DNA of 64,000 nt from Dreissena polymorpha (lineage: Eukaryota; Mollusca; Bivalvia; Myida; Dreissenidae), in NCBI RefSeq assembly GCF_020536995.1, contig NC_068366.1, forward strand, positions 23,249,854-23,313,853, in the 5' to 3' direction. Position 1 is the stretch's first letter. Every line of letters starts with the position of its first letter. Of the stretch, positions 1 through 12,300 are shown piece by piece. Below the pieces are notes generated by a model. It was not told the origin of the DNA, did no database searches, and saw nothing but the letters and a program-made list of their open reading frames with translations. A program made the position numbers and the translations under genes.

Positions 1-220
1 TAATGCATTTGTGCTAAGTGTCATCCCATTCTAGCATGTGCACGTTCTGCTTTTATATAATGTTTTAGTTAAAGGGGGTCTCTTCTAAACAAAAATACAG
101 TCTAGGTGGAAAGTGTCGTCCCTGATTAGCCTTTGCGATTAGTGTGTGCGGACTGCACAGGCCAATCTGTGACGACACTTTACACACACGCATTCAGCCC
201 AGTTTTCTCAAGCGAGTCTT
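1..220. repeat. MITE family A, copy 1 (partial)
   Basis: One copy of a roughly 240-bp inverted-repeat element. Complete copies start near TGGGAAAACNGGGCTTAAT and end with its complement. Each half holds a hairpin around GCCTGTGCAGACTGCACAGGC flanked by GTCGTCC and GGACGAC. This copy ends about 25 bp before the acceptor of the WDR3 exon at 246. Confidence 0.75.
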
Positions 221-245
221 ATTAGATTACTTTATGTATGTGTAG

Positions 246-331
246 AGAGGGCTGATATCTGGGGGAGCTGACAAGCAGGTGAAGTTCTGGAACTTTGAGC
301 TGGTGGCTGATGAACAAAACCCAACAGCAAG
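246..331 (+). CDS. WDR3: WDR3 exon a (first in window)
   Basis: Encodes [15 protein letters not shown] and a short linker, part of a WD40 blade. The acceptor is the AG at 244-245 and the donor GTAACC starts at 332. It ends after two bases of a codon, completed by the first base of the exon at 6803. A MITE ends about 25 bp upstream of the acceptor. Confidence 0.9.
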
Positions 332-3300
332 GTAACCATAGCAACACATTTGTAGATTTTCAGTCTGTATCTCTAAAGATTTTAATGTCATAAATACTGA
401 CCTGTTATCGTATGCTTATACTTTCCAAGGGGAAATAACTCATCCGGAATTTTAACTGGGAATCCGCCACCTCAATACCGTAATACAGGCCAGGTTAAAC
501 ATAGTGCAATGCAACCTAGCCAAAAATCGGTAACCAACCCTCAATATTCTTTCCGGATCAACCAGGTGTATACGTGTCTTTTACGGCTCTGAATTAAAAT
601 ATTGTTTTTCACTTGGTTGATTGGGGTTTTGAAAAGATAAATTGTGTTATTTATCTTTTTATTTCTCATTCGGATTAATTTGTGTGGATTTAATGGATTT
701 TGTTTCATTTGTAAAAGGTAAGCCATGCTTGTTTTTATCGAACAATGGTTTATTTCTACCATGCTGGGTGTTTTCAGGCGCGAACGACCACGTGCAAAAC
801 GTGCTCTTCTAATACATTGCTAGAACGTGCAAAGCATGTTCTTCTAATGTGTTACGAGATCGTGCAAAGCGTGTTCTTCTATTGACAGATTGTTTATCAT
901 TTGCCATTGTGTGCAATAATGATTTTAACGTTCCGTATGACAATCTAATTGATCGTCATTTTATTTTTCATCTGTTTTGAATTAAACTTTTGTTTAATTT
1001 ATGATCTACGGCAGTATTATTATAATTTTCATTATGGTCAAATAATGATTTTATGTGCCGTATGATAATCTGGTCTGTGACCAGTTTATGGTTGAATATG
1101 CTTTGCACTTGTTTTTCATATATTCGACTACATGATGGTCGCAGAAACAAGAGTGGATAAATACCCGGTGACTTCGCAGATCATGGATGATAGTTGCAGT
1201 ATCAGTCACCGGGTATCGGGCACGATCGCGACCGTACTATGCTAAGTCTCTTAGACAGTAGGTCAACATCAGACCATATGGCGACACCCGTCAGCCGGTC
1301 TTTGCCCGATGGCATTGGTCAAGGACATCGACCAATGCCGGACGATTTGGCATCCCCCATACGGTCATTATCCGGTGACAACACTGGTCTTGATATGACC
1401 GGTACGTCACCGGGGACGTTGATCACGGACCATTGATCGACGTCTGACCGGCCGGTCCGGTCACCGGTCATGTCACCGGTCCGGTCATTGATCACCGGTC
1501 CGGTCACCGGTCATGCCACCGGTCCGGTCACCGGTCATGTCACCGGTCCGGTCACCGGTCATGTCACCGGTCCGGTCCGGTCACCGGTCCGGTCATTGAT
1601 CACCGGTCATGTCACCGGTCCGGTCCGGTCACCGGTCATGTCACCGGTCCGGTCATGTCACCGGTCCGGTCATGTCACTTGTCCGGTCCTGTCATTGATC
1701 ACCGCTCCGGTCACTGGTCAACAGTCATCAGTTAGGCATGCCACCGATAACACCAGTCACCGGTCAAGAAGAAGAACTCGGTCTTCTTCATTGAATTATT
1801 CTCCTATTCTTCGTTGAATACATCGTCTTCATCAAGGATTAGACATCGGACACGCTCTTCTTCGTCGAGCAGTTCTCATCGTCGCGGCTCTCGTAAGCGA
1901 TCACGTCGTCACTCACGGAGACGTTATTCTAGAAGATCTCGGTCTCATCGCAGCCGATCCACATCTCGGCCGATCCAGATCTCGACATCGCAGGAAACGA
2001 GGACGTCGTCAACCTTCACGTAGACATCAGCGGACTGCATTGAGCACCACTGGATAGTTATCGAACATACCTCTCCTTCATTGAGCAGTTCTCGGCGTTG
2101 ATACGCTCGTAAGCGATCATGTCAATGCTCACGGAGACAATATTGTAGAAGACAATATTTCCAGCGTAGCCGAACAATATTTCGGCATCGAAGTTATATG
2201 GATGTCGCCACTTCTCACGTAGGCGTTAATGAACCTACTGGTCATATCGACGTTCTCCATTTTATTCCTTTAGGAATATCATGTCTCCATTCCACGTGTG
2301 ATGGTTCTTCTTATGGCATCCACACATGTTGCAGTCACCGAGTCGTAGTTGTATACGAACACTAGTTCGTTTAACATTCAGGCTTCGGGATAAGCTGTTC
2401 TTTTCTCCACTACGACTACAAGGACACTTATGCCTATTAATACTGATAATCTACCGTTGTTTTCCGGTTAACATTATCAGATGACTTCGTGGATGGTCAT
2501 TCTTCTGCACCAGATATTTCCATTCTGACGCAGTTATATTATACCGGTCCCGATCACCGGACATCGGTCACCATTCATCGGTCATATCACCGATCACTGA
2601 TCACCGGTCAGAATAAGTGATGTCTCATCGCCATCAGATTGGATTTTTTGGCATGATCTTCTTTTCCGAGCAGTGCTTGACATTGATAACAGACCATATG
2701 GATTCCACCATTTTTCGGTCTTTAACTGGTAACGTCACCGGTCATATTATGACTGGTCCGTTCACTGGGCTACAGTTACCGGTCATTGACCGGTCCGGTT
2801 CGGTCACCACTTACCAATTACCGGTATTCCACTGTGTTTTCATCGGTCAATTTTTAGTATCACGGGTATCGTCTACATTACATAGTTGTATACCCCTGGC
2901 TATGATTGTATTGAATACTATATTTTATGGATTCAACAATCTACATGACTTTTTGTGTTTTTCAATACTGATGTTCTACTGGCGACGGTTACCAAATCAT
3001 GCTATATCTGTTATTTGTACTTCTATCTCAACCGGCTACATGCAGACTACTGGTCTTGCAGATAGATCGGCTGAAGTGGGCTCGGAGACTAGCATTGAGG
3101 TCGAACATTACTATTTGACCACTATTAATTTATGTTAGAGACCCGAAGGATGAATTGTTTTAACCGCCTTTACCTGTCGGCTACAGACTTTGCAGTCAGT
3201 GTCACGGAACAGTTGGGACACATTAATGACGCTAGCAGGATTAGCAAGACGACATTTGTATCGACTTCTGCTTTTCTATTGCTCCTACGGCAGTGCATAT

Positions 3301-6300
3301 TTTCAAGCTACTGGAATCAACAAGAGTTCTGATACATAGGATTGCCTATCAGATTGACCGCATAGCGGCTACAGTCTTGTAGATGGCTTAGGACCTATTG
3401 AACTCAGATCTTAGATCCTAGGATCTGGAGGGACCTCATCTTAAAGTTATTCTTCTATTACACTTCTGGCCATAACAGGCCGTCTTCCTATAACTGGTCG
3501 TATTCCTTTCGGAATTCGTCCCGGTTAGAAGTCTTGAAGTAAATGGATTAATCAAGTCAGAATTTAAGACTTCCATGCATTCTACCGGCAAGCGTGGACC
3601 CGCTTAAGGTTACCCCTAGGGTTTTCACCTTTTTCTGCCATCACACCTCCGATTCCGGAGGTACCACTATCAATCATATTTCCGTACTTCGCAAATCGAT
3701 GACTTCGCGACCTGTATTATCCAGGATTTTAAAGGCGCCTGTTATTGGTTCAAGATGAGGCTATATTCTGTAGATAGGTCATAAACTTATAAGTGTTAAA
3801 CACTGTCCTATTGTACCAATTTTCAAGTGTGTTTGGAGTGGGAAAGTTCGGCTTGCCGTGGTTTCTTTGCCCACCCATCCTTGACAAATGGTTCCGGTCA
3901 CCGGTCAGTATTTACCGGTCCGGTCACCGGTCCTTCTGCTGAGACGTCTTTTCTTACGTCCGTTTCAGCTTAATTTTTAAGATAATTGTATTAATCTCGG
4001 GATTATTTAATGACACAGATTTCCATCTTTTTGTCATTATTTACCACTATTCAGTGGTGTCTAGACTAGAAGATTATCTTGGCAAGAATATAGTTTATTC
4101 TACCACAACCTTCCTTACATCTTATACAGATGTGAGCAGAGAAGGTTATGGACGATCACATAGAACAACGTATCTTGATTTTCTCAATTATGTGGTATCC
4201 TAACGAATATCACCTGCACATCTAAATCTTGAAAAGCGAAAATTCTTTTTAGCTGTTTTTCATTTACAACACATTTTCACGATTCCTTTGTGATGGTTTC
4301 AACTATCACACATCGGTCGTGGTTTACTTACAGACACGGAGGGGATCATATTATCACTCCTTGTAACTGGAAATCAGGAACTTATTCGTTCTTTGCAAGA
4401 ACAACAAATTTTCTCTTTCGTCCTTCTCATACCAGTTCGTCTCAACGCCCTGTTGGACGTTTTGTCCTGCAGTTCTTTCTTTCGAATTATTTTTCCGTTG
4501 GGTTCAATAATGTAATTGCGCATGCGCGGCAGTGAAGTTGCAGACGAGTTGCATGGTGTACATAGTATATCAAAGAATGTTGTTTATCATCAAACGCTAG
4601 TTATTAGCGTTATGCGATCGTATATCGCAGTGTATACCGGTATGCTGAACAACGTCAATAATGCAGTTCACAGAAATCGATCTAGCAGGGTGTGCGATTG
4701 TTATACATTCGTCCATTGACATAAACTGGAATATCTTGCCTTCTTGGTGAGTTTTTGCAATAACTGAGTTTTTGCCATAATTTTATGAAATATACTTAAT
4801 GAACCACGGGATTATGGTTCTACGACCTTTTAAGTCTCCTGTACAATTATTTTCAGGAAACTTCTTCACAGGTCAAATATCATATCTCACTGACACATTT
4901 TTTACTGATCCAAACATGTGCCACTACATGTCTGGCCATTAATAACTTTTAGTTATCTCTACAGAAGAACGTTTTTCTGTTAGAGTTTCAATCCTTGTTA
5001 CTTGTGCAAGGATAATTCCATCAGAACTGTATAAAGGTTCTATGGAAATTCATTTTTTACTGGGTAATTGAGAGCATAGTTATTACCTTAATCACTCTGC
5101 TAGATACATAGAGGTTTTTCTCATCTTTTTCTTGATGATAAGAAATTTGTTCTTTTCTTCATCAAAGGATAGAGATTATGCTTTCGTTTACCTTGTTTTG
5201 TGTAAGTCATTGCAACTCTGTGCTGTCTTACCTATTTTGGAACTGATCCAAACTATGGAACGTCAACACTATGTTTTTCGTTCCTTTACCTTCTTAAGCG
5301 GTTTTGACTTGTGTAACATGTTGGGATGCTTAATGAGCTCCCTATGAACCTTTTTCATCAGGCTTATTAACAATTCCAATATAATTTTAAGACGGTTTTC
5401 CTTCTTATTATGGCTTTTACCATACGGAGAAGTGAAATTCATGCTTTTTCTGTTGAATACGACCGATTCCAGTTGGATCTATTGTCGTTTTCACTTTGTT
5501 GTGTCAGCCAGGATTCCTTGCTTAATATCAAGTCCTCTATATGGCTTCTACCTTCAAGTTTTTAAGTTTTCTTAAACTGGTCGTCATGAAGATGAGGATA
5601 AACTTCTTTGGGCAATCAGGGCTTTGAAGTTCTATCTCAGCAGTGTTAGTCAGAAGTCCATTCGAGGTTCTCAAAGAAACTCTTCATTTCCCCAAAAAGG
5701 GGGGGGGAGATGTGTCTGCGGCTTCTATTTCTCGGGGTTAGACCTCGACTAAGGAAAGTTAATCTTATCCTATCTAAGGATTCATTCCTTTTTAGGATCT
5801 GACCGCATGAATTAAGAGCTCTGTCTGTTTTGTGGGCATATATTAATCACACCCCACTTTTTGACGTGCTCTAAGCTGTTTACTGGAGGAATCCGACCAC
5901 CTTGTCATCTTTTTATCTTCGTTTTCTGAAGTGCCAACAATACAATTTGTATACGTTTGGGCTTGTTGTGGTTTCACTAACGGTAGTGTCTTCTTTACGA
6001 CATAGACATATTACGCTGTCAGAGAAGTCATAATTAATACCGTTTTAACGAAGATTACTTGATATCATTAGCTGATAACCCTGTTTATGGGTTCTACTGT
6101 GTTGGGAAAATATATACGAACCTTCCCACCGCAGCTGCAAAATCAGCATACGATAACAGGTCAGTATTTATGACATTAAAACAAATTTTTTAAATAAAAT
6201 TCATTTTAATTATTAAATATTTACCTGTTATCGGTAAGTCCCACCTCCCACCCCGCTATTCGATTAATATTTTTGTATATATATTGAAAGAATATTGAGG

Positions 6301-9300
6301 GTTGGTTACCGATTTTTGGCTAGGTTGCATTGCACTATGTTTAACCTGGCCTGTATTACGGTATTGAGGTGGCGGATTCCCAGTTAAAATTCCGGATGAG
6401 TTATTTCCCCTTGGAAAGTATAAGCATACGATAACAGGTAAGTATTTAATAATTAAAATAAATTTTATTTAAAAAAAAAATGTTTTTGTAAATTAAATAT
6501 ATTCTTGTTTTTGCCCTGTAAGGTATTCCTCATGAAAATTCTTCCCATGAAAGAATTTAGCCTCATGCAGCAAGGAGTGAGAATATGTCCTGTATCATAT
6601 TGAATGCCTACCATCTTAAAATACCAATGAAAAAATCATGTTCTAAAATAAGCAAAAGGATAAGGCTTAAGTTCGTAAATTGGGTTTATATGCTATCAAT
6701 TATGGTGTCTATAATCAGATGTAGTAATGTCATTAAAAATTGTTATTCCATTGCCATTGTACATTATAATACCATGAGTACTAGTATGTTCATCCATGTC
6801 AGCAAACAGTTGAGCCTGGCCCACATGCGCACCCTACAGATGGATGAGGACGTGCTGTGTGTGCGGTGTAGCCCTGACCAAAGGCTGCTGGCCGTCTCCC
6901 TGCTAGACAACACTGTCAAGGTGTTCTTCCTTGACACTCTCAAGGTACACCTGTGTATTGCATAGACCAACTCAAGGTACACCTGTTTATTGCATAGACA
7001 ATCTCAAGGTACACCTGCTTATTGCATAGACAAACTCAAGGTACACCTGTGTATTGCATAGACCAACTCAAGGTACACCTGTGTATTGCATAGACCAACT
7101 CAAGGAACACCTGTTTATTGCATAGACCAACTCAAAGTACACCTGTGTATTTCAAACTCAAGGTACACCTGTTTATTGCATAGACCAACTCAAGGTACAC
7201 CTGTTTATTGCATAGACCAACTCAAGGTACACCTGTTTATTGCATAGACCAACTCAAGGTACACCTGTTTATTGCATAGACCAACTCAAGGTACACCTGT
7301 TTATTGCATAGACCAACTCAAGGTACACCTGTTTAATGCATAGACCAACTCAAGGTACACCTGTGTATTGAATAGACAAACTCAAGGTACACCTGTTTAT
7401 TGCATAGACCAACTCTAAGGTACACCTGTTTATTGCATAGACCAACTCAAGGTACACCTGTTTATTGCATAGACCAACTCAAGGTACACATGTTTATTGC
7501 ATAGACCAACTCAAGGTACACCTGTTTATTGCATAGACCAACTCAAGGTACACCTGTTTATTGCATAGACCAACTCAAGGTACACCTGTTTATTGCATAA
7601 ACCAACTCAAGGTACACCTGTTTATTGTATAGACCAACTCAAGGTACACCCTGTTTATTGCATAGACCAACTCAAGGTACACCTGTGTATTGCATAGATC
7701 AACTCAAGGTACACCTGTGTATTGCATAGACAAACTCAAGATACACCTGTGTATTGCATAGACCAACTCAAGGTACACCTGCTTATTTACATCTGCCAAC
7801 CTCGACTTTTTCTGTAATTAGCTTAAACCTGACTCACTCAAGGTACCACTGCTTATTGACGTCTGCCAACCTTGACCGGTCTTGTCCTGTAATTATCTAG
7901 AAGCTGACATACTCATTGTATGCCTGTTCATAGCCAGAGCATTGTGCTCCCTGTCTGGACTCAAGCACAGACCAGCTTGATATCACGGCGAGCGCTATCC
8001 CAGTTGAGCTATCCAGGACGGCACACAAGCTTCCTCCATCAGTGACCATGTTCAGGCCTTGACACGGTCATCTTCCTATCAAGTGTTGTCTTGTTTTGTC
8101 AGCATCTTTCTGATACTTTTTACTGACAATATATAACTCACTTGATTATTTCTCCAAGCAACCTATAGTTATATATTTTAGCTGCCAAACATAAGTATTG
8201 TGAATGATAAATAAATAACAGTTTGTTCGTTTGGTAAAAGAAAACAAATATTGATTTTCTTGAGGTTGACCCTGCGTTTTGGTCAACCCTCAACAAACTC
8301 TGTCAATTTTTGGCTAAAGCCCTAGTTGTCAGTGTTGGCTTCGGGATGACAAATGCACTGTCACCCTCAAGGAAGTCAATCTTTATAGAAAATTTCATTA
8401 ATTACTTAAACACATATTATAATAATTTGCTATGATCAGCTGAGGTCCGAAATGGTTTTTTAAAGAGCCGTTTTCTGGGAAAACTGGGCTAAATGCGTGT
8501 GTGTAAAGTGTGATCCAAGATTAGCTTGTACTGACAGAGACTTTATTTGAACACAAAATTCCATACAAGTGCCAAGTGTTGACCTTGATTAGACTGCACA
8601 CTTATGGCACATTTTAATTTTAACAGGATTTTCCTTTAAACTGGCTTAAATGTGAATGGGTCAATTTTTTTGTTCACCAGCAATTTGAAAACTTAATAAT
8701 AAAGGATATATTTTAATATGTTATTGTGTCAACTTATTTCCTTCGATAAATTTTTATGTATTTCTATAAAAATTCATACATTGCTGCATAAATTATAACT
8801 TTTTCAATAAAGAATGTCAATATATCTTTGTTTTAATATTATTTTACACTCAGAATAAATAGTTTTGCTATTAAAATTATTACATTACTGCAGAGAGTAT
8901 TGTCGCTTCATAATGCATATAAAAGTCTGCCATATGAATCATCACTCTTTCCTTGTATTGCTCCGCAGTTCTTCCTGTCCCTGTACGGCCACAAGCTGCC
9001 TGTGTTATGCATGGACATATCAGCTGACAGTACCCTCCTTGTGTCGGGGTCAGCCGACAGGAACATCAAGATCTGGGGCCTCGACTTTGGGGACTGTCAC
9101 AAATCTATATTTGCCCATGACGACAGGTATACTATTCACATGCTGTACAAGTTGATTGTATGAAAATTGTCATAAAAACAGTCTTATATCAGTCTGATCT
9201 TCCTTTAGACAGCAAACAAAATTGGTATTGAAAAATGACTCATGCAAACTCATATAGATGTTTTAATTAAGGGGCAGCATAGAAACATACAGTTCTCATT

Positions 9301-12300
9301 GTAATTTTACAAATTTAATTAAAAGTGAAATAATATTTTGCATTTCATTATTAAACAACTCTTTGTTTAATTCCCCGTGCATTAGAACAGCCAAATAGTT
9401 TTTTGTTATGAATAAACATTGTTTTATCAAAATTTATTTCTTATATCTAATTAGGATACACAAACTGCTATGTAAAATTTGCCATCGATGGTGTCAATCA
9501 TTGACTTTGCATTTTAATATCATAAATACGTTACCTGTTATCTCTAGCTTACCCCTTTCCAAGGGAGTTATTTCATCCGGAAAATATTCAAGCGCTGGGA
9601 ATCGTCCACCTCTATAAGAATCCAAATCAGGTTAAACATAGTACAATGCAACCTAACAGGAAATCAAGAACCACAACTCATCTTTCCTTTCCGGATAAAA
9701 CCATGTGCACGCCTATTTTAGGCTCAGGACTTATGTGTTCTTTTCACTGTGTTTTTGGCGGAGTTTAAAAGGATAAAGTTTATTTATCTTTTATTTGTAT
9801 CATTCGGTTTATATTTCTATACTTTTTGTTGCAGTAATTGTCATATTTCTGCTTTTGCTGGGTTTCTTTGTTTGCATCGTCGCTCATGTACATGACGTCA
9901 TGAGCACGTGAACCACGAGGAATTCGTGCCTATTCCCCAATAAGTAATTGAGGTCAATTGGACAGCGTTCTTTGTGTTTACATTTTGTGGTTTAACTTTT
10001 TATTTGAATTTATAATCATTAATTTGTTTTTTGTAGGTTTTTTCTGTTTCTTTTATTTCAGAATGAACTTACAGGATAGAGGTTCTTGTGGTCATATCAA
10101 AGCAAGGTGGGATTCCCACGATACTTGCTTGGCATGTACCGGTTGCACATTTAATAACAAATGTGCGGTTTGCGATTTGTGGGCTTACGACGTATGGACA
10201 AAAGCAGGTCGCCGGAGGACGTCGATCAGCCGCAAACGCAACGAACCTCCATCTGACGTTGATTACCCGGTGACTCCACTGGTCAAGGATGACCAGCGGT
10301 TTTGTCAGTCACCGGGTACCGGGCAAGATGGTGTTGTTGTCAGTCGATCGTCATCAGATCTTATGACTCACACCATGCATACCGGCGACATTGATCATGG
10401 AACGACTGGATCAATGTCAGACCACATGGCAGCCGCCATTCTACGGTCTTTGTCCGGTGACGTAACCGGTCATAATATGACCGGCCGGTCACCGGTCCGG
10501 TCCGGTCACCGGTCATGTCACCGGTCCGGTCCGGTCATGTCACCGGTCCGGTCCGGTCACCGGTCCGGTCCGGTCATTGATCACCGGTCCGGTCCGGTCA
10601 CCGGTCCGGTCCGGTCACCGGTCAACAGTCATCAGTTGGGCCTGCCACCGATAACACCAATCGCCGGTCAAGAAGAACTAGGTCTTCATCATCGGCGTAT
10701 TCTTCTACATCCGATTCGTCGTCGAATACATCGTCTTCATCAAGGAGTGGACATCGGACACGCTCTTCTTCGTCGAGCAGTTATCATCGTCGCGGCGCTC
10801 ATAAGCGATCACGTCGTCACTCACGGAGACGGTATTCCAAAAAATCTCGATCACATCGCAGCCGATCCACATCTCGACAGCGCAGCCGATCCAGATCTCG
10901 ACATTGCAGGAAACGAGGACGTCGGCAACGTTCACGTAGACAGCATCGGACTTACCATACGTATAGTCGTTCACCATCGTGTTCCGTTATGGAATCGCAT
11001 GTTTCCATGCCAAATGTGTCGGTTCCAACGTTGACTGCCACACGTATTGCATCTTCAGGAGCTCATCTCACTACTACGGCGTCAGTGTCAACACCACGGG
11101 TATCATCTACAGTATCTAGTCGTGTACCCCCTACAGCTACCCTGTCGAATCCTGATACACTATGGATACAGAATTCAGCGGGACATTTTGTACCGGTCAA
11201 TGCTGATAATTTACCTTCTTCCGGTTTACATTATCAGTTTACTGACGTCGGGGATGATCATTCGCTGTTACCAGACAATTACAATCCGGTACAAGATATT
11301 CTCACTTCTGTTCCTGCTGATTCTATACAAACCGCTGGTGTTGTAGAGAGTGAGGCTGATTCAGATGCAGAATCTAATGTTGAGACGGATCAATATTTAG
11401 CTCCGATTGGTCAGATCTATGAACTGATGTTTCGTACTCTTGGTGAAGATTACTGTCCAAGACCTGCTGAACTGTCTTCAAATGCGACGATTTCTGTGAC
11501 AGAACAACTTTTTCGTACATTTGATCCCAACAGGGTTATTAAGTCGACGGCTCGTCCTGACCCACGACTTCCCATTGGTTCTACTGTTCTATCTGTTCTT
11601 CAATCATTGGAATCAGCTAATAAGACTATTCCAAAACGAGGAGAAACATGGAAAATTCCTAAGGAACTAGCTGATCCAAAACACCAGGAAGGTAGTAAAA
11701 GTTACAAACCTCCTGTACCACATGCAACATCTGGGTTGGATTTTTCAAAACTTCCGGTTCTAGATCCGGACATAAGCAAGCTATCTCTTGTAATGCCAAG
11801 TGGTTCCAATTCAGTTTCTGTTCCGTTTTCAATGTTGGAAACTTGGGAAATGAGGGAACGTAGATCATTAGGTTTGACTAACCAAATTGACTTCATGCTA
11901 GCGACAATTTTACAAATGGTGTGTGATTGGTCGGAATCTGTTCCGGAGGAACTCCGTGATTTGTTAATTCATCTCTCACGGACCACACTGGCCTTATCTC
12001 ACACTTCTGCTTCTTCAATGTCCGAGATGCTAAGGATTCGTAGAGATCTTATCCTTACTTCTTTACCTAAAGATTTTCTGTTGGAACCTGGTATGAACTC
12101 GCTCAGAACAGCTCCTCTCACATCAGGGTTTCTTTTTGGTGGAAGGATACAAGAAGCAATCACAGCTGACAAGGATGACCAACTTCATGCTTCTTTAGCT
12201 AGAAACAACTCTGGACAACGCCAAGGGGTCTTTAAGCATCCTGCTTCTAGGCTACCAGCAGTTCCAGCATTCAAGACTGCTAAGAGAAATAACCTTTTCT

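Larger units (their letters stand above)
380..6487 (+). mobile_element. DIRS-type tyrosine-recombinase retrotransposon, broken copy
   Basis: About 6.1 kb in WDR3 intron a. Family evidence: inverted terminal repeats (left about 380-550, right about 6283-6487) and an internal region near 6143-6235 complementary to the two element ends joined, the classical DIRS arrangement. Parts recognisable by comparison with the second copy in this window are an arginine/serine-rich ORF1 stretch (about 1740-2030), a GGTCACCGGTCC-type repeat (about 1450-1700) and a recombinase-region remnant near 5560-6000. The coding part is badly decayed, with many breaks; yet the two ITRs look identical over roughly 155 bp. 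It should be a fossil for coding purposes. No target duplication is seen, as expected for DIRS. Confidence 0.9.

Noticed and set aside
1814-2023. Apparent SR-type splicing factor
   Set aside because: The same arginine/serine stretch occurs in ORF1 of the other DIRS copy; it is part of the retrotransposon.
6941-7795. CRISPR-like array
   Set aside because: Units are contiguous with no unique spacers, and the genome is eukaryotic.
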